Program-made: the position numbers and the translations under genes
Part shown: positions 17,599 through 26,093 of the stretch, in pieces
Layout of the letters: every line of letters starts with the position of its first letter
Position numbering within the stretch: position 1 is the stretch's first letter
Assembly: GCA_964017965.1 (NCBI GenBank)
Contig: CAXHNV010000003.1
Location: 1 to 64,000, forward strand
Length of the DNA: 64,000 nt
Direction: 5' to 3'
Origin: UBA2883 sp964017965
GTDB taxonomy: Bacteria; Cyanobacteriota; Vampirovibrionia; Gastranaerophilales; Gastranaerophilaceae
The notes under the pieces: model-generated
What the model saw: only the letters and a program-made list of their open reading frames with translations
What the model was told of the DNA's origin: nothing
Database searches by the model: none

Positions 17599-18207
17599 CT
17601 AGCCTATAAATTTTGTATAATCAAAATTCTCACTCTTCTCAGTTGCATAAGCCATCATCAATCTACACATACAATGTTCTAAATGTGTATCTTGTGTATC
17701 ACCTAACTTATGTGCCATATAATGTATCAATGCGTGATTGATATGTTCTTCTTGAGGTATCAATCTCCAGTTATTTGCTTTGTATTTTGTAGCACCTTCT
17801 TGCAATACCTTAGCAATAGTTATAATAGCCTCATCTTCATTTGTAGTTTTACCATAATCACAATTTAGTTCAAACACAGCCCCTATTAAATCAGCTTTAT
17901 CACCTTCAGTCATAAAATTAGTGATATGTTTTATTACAGTATCGCCCTCGCTCTCAAACCAATGTTGTAAAAAAGTAGGGTCAACTAAGTGCATTGCCAT
18001 TGGAGATTTGCTCTGTCTGCCTCCACGTTCATTCACTACTATCTCTGCATCTTTACCTACACCTGAAATTTTTATTACTTCACCTTCCATTCTTGCCTTA
18101 TCCTGTTCTTTCATTCTATCTGTATAACTATCCTCTAAATCACTAAATTCTGAACTATTACCCTTAACTTCTACAAAGCCAAACTTATTATCCCAAACTT
18201 CTGTCAT
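17599..18207 (-). CDS. putative dATP/dGTP diphosphohydrolase-like protein (DUF5664 type)
   Basis: 202 residues. The C-terminal third (ATKYKANNWRLIPQEEHINH near 138, then HYMAHKLGDTQDTHLEHCM) matches the MazG-related phage family of DUF5664/dATP-dGTP diphosphohydrolases, which remove or trim purine dNTPs. The acidic/His pattern fits a metal-dependent helical NTPase. The N-terminal half (GEVIKISGVGKDAEIVVNER) is not recognised. It is the last gene of the replication operon and overlaps the preceding gene's stop by one base. Role in nucleotide pool control is inferred. Confidence 0.6.
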   Translation of the reverse strand: MTEVWDNKFGFVEVKGNSSEFSDLEDSYTDRMKEQDKARMEGEVIKISGVGKDAEIVVNERGGRQSKSPMAMHLVDPTFLQHWFESEGDTVIKHITNFMTEGDKADLIGAVFELNCDYGKTTNEDEAIITIAKVLQEGATKYKANNWRLIPQEEHINHALIHYMAHKLGDTQDTHLEHCMCRLMMAYATEKSENFDYTKFIG

Positions 18208-18506
18208 TATTTACAAAATAATCCTTTCTTTATTACCGGAGTTGTTATTAAGCAACTTTCTAAAAAATCTATCTTATTTAATCGTTGTGTAATTAAGTGC
18301 GTAATAAACCCTATCTTCTCACGTTCTCCTGCCATATATAGCATAGGTTCAAAGGCATCTGTACAAAATGGTTCATAATCATAAACTATGTAGCTGTTAT
18401 ATTTACTTCGATATTTAAACTCATATCTTATATTATGTTCTTCACATAACTCTTCTGCATAATTTACCATCTCTTTTATTCGTAGATTTATGTACTCAGT
18501 TGCCAT
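18207..18506 (-). CDS. hypothetical phage protein
   Basis: 99 residues, no recognised family. The middle has tyrosine-rich strands (YEFKYRSKYNSYIVYDYEPF). It overlaps the exonuclease gene's 3' end by 19 bases and the next gene's start by one base, so it is translated as part of the replication operon. Confidence 0.65.
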   Translation of the reverse strand: MATEYINLRIKEMVNYAEELCEEHNIRYEFKYRSKYNSYIVYDYEPFCTDAFEPMLYMAGEREKIGFITHLITQRLNKIDFLESCLITTPVIKKGLFCK

Positions 18507-19261
18507 AGTTTAACCTCTTTTGTTTTAAAATTATAATCCTCAACTCTTAAAATCCTTGCCATTCTTGCGTTTAATAAAGCATCTTCTTTACTAAAACCAT
18601 TCTTTTCAAAGGATTCTACAACTAATTGCCACATTTCTTCTAAGGTCTTTTCACCAGTTGAACCTAATATCTTTCTTGCAACTTTATCGCCAATACCCTT
18701 ACAGCCTTTGTAACCATCAGTGGAATCACCTACTAAGGTCTGATACATAAACCACCAATCTGCTTCTTCTTCAGAGATTATAATTGGTTTTTCATCCCCT
18801 CTGAAAAATATACAAGGTATAGTTTTAAAGTCTTTATCTAATGACCATATTACTTTTTCGCCTTTTATAATTTTGGTGCTTGTTGCTAAAATACCTATAG
18901 TATCATCAGCTTCAAGATTATCTTTTAAAAGTACCTTATAGTTATCTATTAAATACTTACGTATAAACTCCCACATACAAGGTTTAATGGCTCTTCTATT
19001 CCCTTTATAACTAGGATTGATGTTTTTTCTGAAGTTTTGAACATCCGATAAACATAAAACATATTCTGTGCTTTTTGTTTTCTTTTTTATATCCTCAATG
19101 AAGCTATCTATCATATCTATAGCACTATGTTTATTTCCCCAAGATACTGTATGATAAATACAATCTTCATCTTCTTCTACACTTAAATCAAAACTCTCTG
19201 TACTTGCTTCAGATATTCTATAAACTAAAATATCACCATCAATTATTACTGTTCTAGGCAT
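18488..19261 (-). CDS. T7 gp6-like 5'-3' exonuclease (FEN/PIN)
   Basis: 257 residues. Metal-binding acidic motifs of the 5' nuclease family are present: TVIIDGDILVYR at the N-terminus, NLEADDTIGIL near 117, SLDKDFKTI near 138 and GDSTDGYKGCKGIGDKVA near 175 (helix-hairpin-helix). In T7 the equivalent protein removes primers, degrades host DNA and helps recombination. It sits downstream of DNA polymerase as in T7 and overlaps the endonuclease VII-like gene by 8 bases. Confidence 0.9.
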   Translation of the reverse strand: MPRTVIIDGDILVYRISEASTESFDLSVEEDEDCIYHTVSWGNKHSAIDMIDSFIEDIKKKTKSTEYVLCLSDVQNFRKNINPSYKGNRRAIKPCMWEFIRKYLIDNYKVLLKDNLEADDTIGILATSTKIIKGEKVIWSLDKDFKTIPCIFFRGDEKPIIISEEEADWWFMYQTLVGDSTDGYKGCKGIGDKVARKILGSTGEKTLEEMWQLVVESFEKNGFSKEDALLNARMARILRVEDYNFKTKEVKLWQLST

Positions 19262-19589
19262 TCTCCTCCAAATATTTAGCTGCTTTTTTTAAAACTTCAG
19301 GATTGTCTTTAAAGTGTCCTAATCCAATATTACAATCCCGACATAACAAACCTCTTACTGTTTTTGTGTTCTTTATGTGGTCAACGTGGAGATACTCGCC
19401 GTCAGGCAGTTCTTTTCCACATATCTTACATTTTCCCTCTTGCTCCTCATACATCTTTAAGTATTCTTCAGGACTTAAACCATACTTATACCACCAGTCA
19501 TAATCTCTCCTACACAACTTACATTTAGATGTGAGAGAAGCAAACATGTTATCAGGAAGCACCCTACCACATTTTGGACATTTTCTCAT
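19254..19589 (-). CDS. endonuclease VII-like HNH nuclease
   Basis: 111 residues of the T4 endonuclease VII family. Zinc ligands are in KCPKCG and CKLCRRD at the N-terminus and CKICGKELP in the centre; the HNH-type active site is LHVDHIKNTKTVRGLLCRDC followed by NIGLGHFKDNPEVL. Such enzymes resolve branched DNA before packaging; free-standing homing forms also exist. It overlaps both neighbours by a few bases, so it is integrated in the operon rather than a recent intruder. Confidence 0.88.
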   Translation of the reverse strand: MRKCPKCGRVLPDNMFASLTSKCKLCRRDYDWWYKYGLSPEEYLKMYEEQEGKCKICGKELPDGEYLHVDHIKNTKTVRGLLCRDCNIGLGHFKDNPEVLKKAAKYLEENA

Positions 19590-19777
19590 TCTATATCCTC
19601 ATTTGTGTAGTTATAAACTCCATCTTCTCCTTTGTCTAAACAAATATATTTTGTTACTGCAACAGGTAAACCATAAGCTGTTGCAGCTGCTTCTATCTCT
19701 GAAGTTAAAAATCTATTACATCTCTTTTTACAATGTTCATTTACACAGAATGTTATATCTCTATAAACTGCTGTCAT
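19586..19777 (-). CDS. Cys-containing small phage protein
   Basis: 63 residues with ITFCVNEHCKKRCNRFLTSE, a C-x4-C-x3-C pattern that may bind zinc. Unknown family. It overlaps the next gene by 4 bases and begins 8 bases after the DNA polymerase stop codon. Confidence 0.65.
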   Translation of the reverse strand: MTAVYRDITFCVNEHCKKRCNRFLTSEIEAAATAYGLPVAVTKYICLDKGEDGVYNYTNEDIE

Positions 19778-19785
19778 TTATTCTC

Positions 19786-21627
19786 CTAGTGTGTTTCAAA
19801 CCAACTTACTCCTACTTTTGCTTCACCGTCTAAGTTACATCTGAACTTAAAATATTTCCCTGCTTTTCTAATTGCCTCTACAGCCATCAGTTTATATTCA
19901 TCTACAATCTCAGGTTCAACTTCAGCTTGATATTCATCATGTACATTCAGTACAAAATAAAGTTTATCTTTAGGTTCTTCCCCTAAATAATACCTATCCT
20001 CTATCCAACCTTTTGCTACGCAATCCTCATATAAAATACATAATGCCTTTTTCATAACGATTGCACCTGCTGACTGTAATAGAACGTTCAAACCTTTGTA
20101 CTGTTCTCTGACCTTGAGGATTCTTCCATCAATACCTTTAAGATAGCCTCTCTGTTTAATACGTTCTTTTACTCCTTCAGAAAGTATTTTTAGTTTAGGT
20201 AAACTTTTAAGGAAACGTTCTTTTATAATCTTTCCTTCTTTTGCACCTTTACCTGTGATACTACCTATCTTCTTATCACCTGCTCCATATAAGAAACCAT
20301 AAATAAAAGTTTTGGCATTATCTCTTGTAGGTAAACCGGCAGCTCTTTGGTTCTTTGAATGAATATCACCATTAAGTATTTCATTAGTATATTCATCATC
20401 TCCCATATAATGAGCTAAACACCTTAACTCTAAGCCGCTTGCATCACAGCCTACAAAACTATAACCACTACGTGCCTTAAAAAGTTCTCGACATTCTTTA
20501 CCATATTTACCTGCTAAACCTTCTAAAATATTACCTTCTTTATTTTTTGTGATTGAAGGTGTCTGTGCTAAGTTAGGTTTGTGATGGGTACATCTACCGG
20601 TAACTGCTCCTAATGTATTAACTCCACCATGAATAGCTCCTCTATCCTCCATTTTTAACCAAGCATTATCACCCTCTGATAACATTCCTAAAGTCTTTTT
20701 AATTATTAAATAATCCTTTAATAACATTGCTTCAGGGTATGGAAGTTCCTCTAAAACCTCTTCATCAATCTTTGCTTGTCCTTTCTCTGTTAATTTAGTA
20801 GGTTTCCAACCATACTTGTCTTTTAACCTTTTTGCTATCTGTAATCTTGATGATGGATTAAAAGGTTCATATTTATAAACAGGTACTCCTTTTTTATAAC
20901 CTTTAGCCTTATTATCTTTTTTAGGAATCAATCGTACTTTTTTCTCAGGAGGAAAAGCCTCTTGAAGTTTCTCCTCCATAACTTCCATATCTTTCAATAA
21001 TAAAGAAGTAAGGTTTATTGCTTTGTCTTTGTCAAAACAAACTCCTCTTTGTTCCTGAAGTCCAATAATCTTAGCAAATTGGTGTTCTATCTCTATTGTT
21101 TTCTCAGGTATCTTCTTGCTGAGAAGAAGTTTGTATAGTTTCAGAGTTACTTTAACGTCTTGTTCACAATAACGTTGCATCTCTAAACTCCACTTCTCCC
21201 AACAATCCTCTTGTTTACAATATTCTCCCTTATATTCTTTTAGTCTATAACCCCAAGCCTCTAGTTTATAAAGACCTCTCAGTTTTTTAGGAAATAAACC
21301 TCTTTTAATATTCTTATCATCTATTAACCCTATATCCGGATAAACTAACTCACTCATTAACAATGTATCAAATACTTTGCCTTTAGGTTTAAAATGAGGA
21401 TAAATCTTCTGTAAAGCAGGAATATCAAATTTAACAATATTATGCCCTACAATCTCATCAGCCTCTTCTAAAAGTTTTACACCTGTTGCTATATCCCAAG
21501 TATCAGGTGTAACTGGATTAGAACAACTGATAAGTTCATCTTTCTCTGTATCATATATAACTAAACTGTGTATTTTTGTTGTTTTATCTAGTAAGCCGTT
21601 ACTCTCCAAGTCGAAAACTAACGACAT
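19786..21627 (-). CDS. T7-type DNA polymerase (family A)
   Basis: 613-residue replicative polymerase with 3'-5' exonuclease. The N-terminus VFDLESNGLLDKTTKIH and EIVGHNIVKFDIPAL carry exonuclease acidic residues; KLEAWGYRLKEYKGEY is a T7-specific segment. Polymerase motif A is VGCDASGLELRCLAHYM near 395, motif B RDNAKTFIYGFLYGAG near 433, motif C LNVHDEYQAE near 575. T7 gp5 has 704 residues; part of the shortening lies between exonuclease and fingers, where T7 binds thioredoxin, so processivity may work differently (inference). The start directly abuts the upstream gene's stop. Confidence 0.96.
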   Translation of the reverse strand: MSLVFDLESNGLLDKTTKIHSLVIYDTEKDELISCSNPVTPDTWDIATGVKLLEEADEIVGHNIVKFDIPALQKIYPHFKPKGKVFDTLLMSELVYPDIGLIDDKNIKRGLFPKKLRGLYKLEAWGYRLKEYKGEYCKQEDCWEKWSLEMQRYCEQDVKVTLKLYKLLLSKKIPEKTIEIEHQFAKIIGLQEQRGVCFDKDKAINLTSLLLKDMEVMEEKLQEAFPPEKKVRLIPKKDNKAKGYKKGVPVYKYEPFNPSSRLQIAKRLKDKYGWKPTKLTEKGQAKIDEEVLEELPYPEAMLLKDYLIIKKTLGMLSEGDNAWLKMEDRGAIHGGVNTLGAVTGRCTHHKPNLAQTPSITKNKEGNILEGLAGKYGKECRELFKARSGYSFVGCDASGLELRCLAHYMGDDEYTNEILNGDIHSKNQRAAGLPTRDNAKTFIYGFLYGAGDKKIGSITGKGAKEGKIIKERFLKSLPKLKILSEGVKERIKQRGYLKGIDGRILKVREQYKGLNVLLQSAGAIVMKKALCILYEDCVAKGWIEDRYYLGEEPKDKLYFVLNVHDEYQAEVEPEIVDEYKLMAVEAIRKAGKYFKFRCNLDGEAKVGVSWFETH

Positions 21628-22353
21628 TTAATCCTCATCAATCATTTCACAAAAAATACTACAACTTGGTACAAGCTCTTTTTCATCTCTACCTGCATTC
21701 AAAGGAAGTTCATCAAGAAAATATTTCTTTAAACAAGAATGTCCTATTTTTCTCTCTGTTTCTGACATTCTTTTAAACACATCAGGAAAATCTTTTCTAA
21801 TTTTATTCCAATAAGCCATACCCCCTTTAACGCATCCTATGCAATTATTATTGTGATAACCTAGTTTATACATCTGAGGTATCTTTATTCCCTGTTTCTC
21901 AAGTAAAAACAAGCAATCTTCTTTATTTAAAGATTCTTCAATCAAAGGAAACTTATGATTAAAATCAGGATACCTTTCCTTCATCCTTTTAGCTCTATTT
22001 TCTTCTTTAGTACCTGCTTCAAACCCCCAATAATAAGTATCTATTTTATTTGTATATTCAAATTGTTGTCGTACTCTTGTTTTCAATCTTAATGTGCAAG
22101 CAGCTCCTTTAGGAGAATTGATAAATTTTATTCTTTCAATTACATCAATTACATCTTTGTATGCACTTCTTAGTATATTAATTTGCTTACCATACCATTT
22201 TTCACATTCTTTCAAAAATCTTCCATTATCAGGATGATGTGACCCTGTTTCTATATAATAAATTTCAACATCAGGGTCTTTTTGTAATGCTAGTTTACAA
22301 GCTACTGCCGAAGTAGCACCACAACTAAACCATGCCACTTTTTTATTTTTCAT
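21628..22353 (-). CDS. PAPS reductase-like (adenine nucleotide alpha-hydrolase) protein
   Basis: About 241 residues. The PP-loop-like start KVAWFSCGATSAVACKLAL, VEIYYIETGSHHPDNGRFL and the Cys motifs CIGCVKGG and CSIFCE fit the phosphoadenosine phosphosulfate reductase/sulfotransferase-like family common in phages. Substrate is unknown; candidates are nucleic-acid or thiol modification. The ATG at 22353 overlaps the stop of the small zinc protein upstream (ATGAAAAATAA), supporting this start over in-frame GTG 22389 or ATG 22371. It lies between primase-helicase and polymerase, which suggests a DNA- or nucleotide-linked role. Confidence 0.75.
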   Translation of the reverse strand: MKNKKVAWFSCGATSAVACKLALQKDPDVEIYYIETGSHHPDNGRFLKECEKWYGKQINILRSAYKDVIDVIERIKFINSPKGAACTLRLKTRVRQQFEYTNKIDTYYWGFEAGTKEENRAKRMKERYPDFNHKFPLIEESLNKEDCLFLLEKQGIKIPQMYKLGYHNNNCIGCVKGGMAYWNKIRKDFPDVFKRMSETERKIGHSCLKKYFLDELPLNAGRDEKELVPSCSIFCEMIDED

Positions 22354-22495
22354 ACTGTTCTTCCTTTTCATCTTCTTTGAACCAACCACATCTGTAACAA
22401 ACTTCCATATCGCTCTCGATAACTATCGGATAACCACATATAGGACAGTTATCGCCTGACAAAATCTCATCTTCTGTATCAATCCCAGTATTCAC
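22343..22495 (-). CDS. 50-residue zinc-ribbon protein
   Basis: GTG-started frame beginning MNTGIDTEDEILSGDN and containing CPICGYPIVIESDMEVCYRC, two Cys-x2-Cys knuckles 13 residues apart, typical of a zinc ribbon. It overlaps the gene at 22479 by 17 bases and the PAPS reductase-like gene by 11 bases. The overlaps on both sides indicate translational coupling. Function is unknown; it may be a partner or DNA/RNA-binding adaptor of the neighbour. Confidence 0.7.
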   Translation of the reverse strand: MNTGIDTEDEILSGDNCPICGYPIVIESDMEVCYRCGWFKEDEKEEQYEK

Positions 22496-22691
22496 TTATC
22501 ACTCCTGTATATCGTTTATTTTCTTTATCACTATGTCTGATATCTATATTCCACCCATAAGGTGCATTTACTTTATTAACCAAAGCTTCTGCCAGTTCTT
22601 CATCAGTTTCCCATTCTCCTTCCCACTCCATAAATTTACGATTCGTGCCATAACTATTTTGAAGTAGTTCACTTTTAAGTATTTTTATCAA
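22479..22691 (-). CDS. hypothetical phage protein
   Basis: 70 residues, mixed polar sequence (WEGEWETDEELAEALVNKVN) with a probable helix then strands ending in GVISEYWD. No family recognised. Overlaps the primase-helicase stop by 4 bases. Confidence 0.65.
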   Translation of the reverse strand: MIKILKSELLQNSYGTNRKFMEWEGEWETDEELAEALVNKVNAPYGWNIDIRHSDKENKRYTGVISEYWD

Positions 22692-24298
22692 AAAGCTATC
22701 TCCTCATCTTCTATATCAAAATCATCCTCATCTGTTATGATGGCTTCCTTTAGCCTTCCTGTGTCTTTGTTATAATCAATAGCCACAGTTTGACCTGTTG
22801 CTAAGCCTGTATATCTATCCTTTAAACATCTGAGAATTGTTCTGTGTCTTACTTTTTCATCTGTTGCCTGTTGGTTACGTTCTAAACCAAATACATAACT
22901 CGCCCATTGTTTTAGAACAGCTGCTCCATATAAATCATCTAAGTGAACTCTACCTCCCTCTTCGTGAGGCTTTTTCTTATCGTCAGATTTCCTTAAATGT
23001 GAGATTGCAAACAACGTGAATTTTAGTTCTCTTGTAAGGTTTGCAAGTTCTGATACAACTTTTCGCATATATTGATTTACATTGTTACCTTCTTCAAGGT
23101 TATCTCCCAACGCAGTTATGTGGTCTAAGAAAATAAACTTGCAGTCTTTCCCTTTTACCATATACCTGATAGTATTTTTTATAGTATCAAGGTCAGTTGT
23201 TCCAAAACTGTCATATATAAATACTCTGCCTGTTCCTATTGTTTCATCAAAAGCTGTGCGTTTCTGTTCAGGTGTATATTTTGTTGTAGGTATATGAAAC
23301 TTCAAAGAACTATGCTTACTCATCAAGCCTAAAACAGTTTCTTTTGTTTGTTCTTCAAGATGAATAATCCCTATCTTTTCCTTGTGTTCCAGTAATAAAT
23401 GAGCCTCAATCTCTTTGAAGAACTCAGTCTTACCCATACCTGTTCCTGCACCAAATACAATCATTTCTGAATGTCTGATACCGTAAGTAAGGTTCGTTAG
23501 TGTTGGAAACGGATAACTTAAACCCCATTCTTCTTCTTTATTTATCTCTTCCCATAACTCTTCACCTGTTACGATTCCATCAGGTCTATATTCTTGTCCG
23601 TTCCAAGTAGCCTTATATAACTCATCAACTCTATGTGCTTTTAACATCTCATTAGGGTCTTTTAAAGGTAAACTCATTATCTTTAATTTTCCTAGTGAAA
23701 TTAGACCTGCACACTCATCAATAGCCTTTTTACCTGCCTCATCCATATCAAAACAGAACACAACTTCTTCAAATTGTTCAATCCATTTTAAATTCTCCTT
23801 GATAGCTTTCTTTGCTCCTCCTACTCCATTAGGTATAGATACTACAGGATAACCTTTAACTACTTGTGAAATTGATAGACAGTCTATTTCTCCTTCTGTG
23901 ATAATCAGTTTTTTGTTATTACCTTTAAATAAATTCATCCCATATAAAAGAGGTTTGAATTTACCTATAATCTTAAAACTCTTATCATCAGTAAATCTAA
24001 GTTTTTGAAATAAGGCAGAACCATCTAAATCCCTATAAGTACATATATGTACTTCTCTACCCTGATATGTTCCTACTCTATATGAATACCTTTGACAAGT
24101 TTCTCTACTTAGTTTTCTTTCTGGTATATCTTTTATAACACCTTTGATAAATTCCTTATTAAGTTCTCCCTGTGATACTTCATCCTTTGAAGCAGGATGA
24201 TAAGTATCACAAGAAAAACATTTAGTAGAGCCATCATCATTTATCATCAAAGCATCACTTGAACTACAATCAGGACAAGGTTGATGTGTTTGTGGCAC
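22688..24298 (-). CDS. T7 gp4-like primase-helicase
   Basis: 536 residues. The N-terminal zinc finger CPDCSSSD...CFSC binds the priming site; TOPRIM residues are in IITEGEIDCLS near 135 and FCFDMDEAGKKA near 180. The hexameric DnaB-like helicase domain carries Walker A GAGTGMGKTEFF near 290, FIFLDHITALGDN near 385 and AISHLRKSDDKK near 425. The acidic C-terminus (EDDFDIEDEEIAF) resembles the T7 tail that contacts polymerase. Start is GTG, with AAAGGAC provided by the end of the upstream gene. Confidence 0.95.
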   Translation of the reverse strand: MPQTHQPCPDCSSSDALMINDDGSTKCFSCDTYHPASKDEVSQGELNKEFIKGVIKDIPERKLSRETCQRYSYRVGTYQGREVHICTYRDLDGSALFQKLRFTDDKSFKIIGKFKPLLYGMNLFKGNNKKLIITEGEIDCLSISQVVKGYPVVSIPNGVGGAKKAIKENLKWIEQFEEVVFCFDMDEAGKKAIDECAGLISLGKLKIMSLPLKDPNEMLKAHRVDELYKATWNGQEYRPDGIVTGEELWEEINKEEEWGLSYPFPTLTNLTYGIRHSEMIVFGAGTGMGKTEFFKEIEAHLLLEHKEKIGIIHLEEQTKETVLGLMSKHSSLKFHIPTTKYTPEQKRTAFDETIGTGRVFIYDSFGTTDLDTIKNTIRYMVKGKDCKFIFLDHITALGDNLEEGNNVNQYMRKVVSELANLTRELKFTLFAISHLRKSDDKKKPHEEGGRVHLDDLYGAAVLKQWASYVFGLERNQQATDEKVRHRTILRCLKDRYTGLATGQTVAIDYNKDTGRLKEAIITDEDDFDIEDEEIAF

Positions 24299-24301
24299 TT
24301 A

Positions 24302-24466
24302 TTATTTTCTGTCCTTTAATGTTCCTAACAATGCCTTTGCTAATGTTACGTCTGTATGAACTTTCTCTACTTTTTCTTCTAATTTAGACAGTACAGTTTC
24401 TGCTTTTTCAATAAACTTCTCAACTTTTTTAACTAAATTTTCTTTTAATGCTAATAATTTGTTCAT
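24302..24466 (-). CDS. 54-residue coiled-coil protein
   Basis: Small frame beginning MNKLLALKENLVKKVEKFIE and almost wholly helical, with heptad-like Leu/Val spacing and many Lys/Glu. It fills the gap between endonuclease I (its start abuts the stop at 24467) and primase-helicase, whose ribosome binding site lies in its last codons. Unknown function. Confidence 0.7.
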   Translation of the reverse strand: MNKLLALKENLVKKVEKFIEKAETVLSKLEEKVEKVHTDVTLAKALLGTLKDRK

Positions 24467-24904
24467 CTATAATTCTCCTAAATCTTTTCTAATATCTTCT
24501 ATCCACTCTTGTGGAATTACTTTATCTGCATACTTAAAACCGTGTTTCTCACACCAGTCGGCATAACTTGTTTTAGAACCTTTATATAATTTTGCTTTTG
24601 AGTTCGTGAATACAAACCTAAAATCATACTCAGGGTATTGTTCCTTCAACAAAAGATGTTTTACCCTATCTTCAGCCATAAATCTGCCTTTTGTTTCAAT
24701 GTAAATATGAGGACTTACTGGAAAGTCAGGTGTATATTTACAATCTTTTTCAACTCGATAAGGTATTTTTATACTTTCATACTTAGGTTCAATACCTACA
24801 GATTCTAAAAAATCATTTATCTTTTTCTCTAAACCACTTCTGTAGCCATACATTTTCCCTCTTGCAGCGGCTTTTATATACCAAGCAGAAGGGTTAGTAG
24901 CCAA
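24467..24904 (-). CDS. T7 gp3-like endonuclease I (Holliday junction resolvase)
   Basis: 145 residues aligning by eye with T7 endonuclease I throughout: YRSGLEKKINDFLESVGI, active-site residues in YTPDFPVSPHIYIETKGRF near 55-72 (PD-(D/E)xK-type Asp, Glu, Lys), RVKHLLLKEQYPEYD, AKLYKGSKTSYADWCEKHG and DKVIPQEWI. It resolves branched replication intermediates and degrades host DNA. It overlaps the SSB gene by 11 bases, the T7 arrangement gp2.5-gp3. Confidence 0.95.
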   Translation of the reverse strand: MATNPSAWYIKAAARGKMYGYRSGLEKKINDFLESVGIEPKYESIKIPYRVEKDCKYTPDFPVSPHIYIETKGRFMAEDRVKHLLLKEQYPEYDFRFVFTNSKAKLYKGSKTSYADWCEKHGFKYADKVIPQEWIEDIRKDLGEL

Positions 24905-25544
24905 AATCTTCCTCTGAATTATCTTCCTCTTCAGCCGTATCAGATGTTAGTTCAGGTTCAAATTCCTCTCCTACTCCGTCATAACCTTCCTCAACATCAA
25001 AGGCATCAGCAGAGAAACCTCCACTTGTGTATTCTACTAACTCAATAATCTGCACCATACCAAGTTTTACTGAAACACCTGTTTTACCTGCTACAGAGTA
25101 ACCTGATAAAGTAACCCCTAATCTTGCAACTGTACCTTCGCCTATTTTAACGTTTTTAACGTCTTGTTTTTTAGCATTTATAACTCTAGGTTTTACTCTT
25201 GGTTTTCCATTTTCAATGTATGCTTTTGCTGAAGTTTTTAAGATATATCTACCTTCTTTATCAGGTATTTCTTCTCCTGTTTCTTCATCTACTGTAGTAT
25301 AAGGTACGCATTGAGTTATTTCTGCTACTTTAGTACCTTTACCATATTTCTTATACTGCTCAGTTCTTACTTCTTTAATCTTATCTAATAACTCTTTACC
25401 TTCTTTTTTGTCCAATAAAATATTTGCAGAATATTTGCCCTCTTTATTATTGAATGCTGTTGAAGGTGTAATAATAGAAATAAAACCTTTTAATTCCCCT
25501 TTACCTGTAACATATTTTTCAGTCACAGAATTGTTTTTTGCCAA
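24894..25544 (-). CDS. T7 gp2.5-like single-stranded DNA-binding protein
   Basis: 216 residues. An OB-fold-like first part (GELKGFISIITPSTAFNNKE) and a very acidic C-terminal tail ending in an aromatic residue (DNSEEDFGY), the hallmark of phage and bacterial SSBs that recruit polymerase and helicase. Gene order (SSB, endonuclease I, primase-helicase, polymerase) matches T7. The start is TTG at 25544, in TAATTG overlap with the upstream stop; no nearby ATG exists. Confidence 0.88.
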   Translation of the reverse strand: MAKNNSVTEKYVTGKGELKGFISIITPSTAFNNKEGKYSANILLDKKEGKELLDKIKEVRTEQYKKYGKGTKVAEITQCVPYTTVDEETGEEIPDKEGRYILKTSAKAYIENGKPRVKPRVINAKKQDVKNVKIGEGTVARLGVTLSGYSVAGKTGVSVKLGMVQIIELVEYTSGGFSADAFDVEEGYDGVGEEFEPELTSDTAEEEDNSEEDFGY

Positions 25545-25841
25545 TTAAGCCTCACTTTCTTCTTTTAATAGTTTCTTTTGTACATCCTTAAATATTTCTG
25601 TCATATTTCCAAATTCTCCTGAAAACAATATTCTATGAGCCTCTGATAACACATAATTCGCTTCGACTTGATACTTATCCACGCATATTAAAAATGCTAT
25701 TGATAAGGCTAATAATTGTTTTGTAGGTAATAATTTATAAATACTTAGAATACTTCGCATAACTGATGGAAACATATCAAGAGGTTCTGCTACTACCATC
25801 ATATTTTCAATATCTCTCGCATCTCTTTTAATTTTTTTCAT
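25545..25841 (-). CDS. hypothetical phage protein
   Basis: 98 residues, probably helical, with a hydrophobic centre (LLPTKQLLALSIAFLICVDKY). No family recognised. Between RNA polymerase and SSB, the region where T7 keeps small host-takeover proteins such as gp2; a similar role is only a positional inference. Confidence 0.65.
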   Translation of the reverse strand: MKKIKRDARDIENMMVVAEPLDMFPSVMRSILSIYKLLPTKQLLALSIAFLICVDKYQVEANYVLSEAHRILFSGEFGNMTEIFKDVQKKLLKEESEA

Positions 25842-25842
25842 C

Positions 25843-26079
25843 TTACTTATCCCCTTTTTTAAATCCCAATCGTGTATCTAATGCTTTCTGTAACCAACTG
25901 ATTCCATAGTGGTTAGAACTGGAAACACTTAAAATAGTTTCTCTTTTATTTTGACGTATAGAGTCTACACTCAACCCTCTGTCAATCTCGTTTCTAGAAC
26001 GTTTGTAACCGAGTTTGTGAAAAAGTTCTTCATAAGTATCAAACTTAGGTTGTCTATTTTTTGTTTTTAATACTCTCAT
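25843..26079 (-). CDS. hypothetical phage protein
   Basis: 78 residues, Lys/Arg-rich (YKRSRNEIDRGLSVDSIRQN) with a basic C-terminus. No family recognised. Starts 14 bases after the RNA polymerase stop; likely co-transcribed. Confidence 0.62.
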   Translation of the reverse strand: MRVLKTKNRQPKFDTYEELFHKLGYKRSRNEIDRGLSVDSIRQNKRETILSVSSSNHYGISWLQKALDTRLGFKKGDK

Positions 26080-26093
26080 AATTTCTCCTATCT

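Noticed and set aside
17599..18207. 2-aminoadenine (Z) genome suggested by a dATP/dGTP diphosphohydrolase-like gene
   Set aside because: No PurZ-like adenylosuccinate synthetase or DatZ HD phosphohydrolase is visible; the DUF5664 family is common in ordinary phages.
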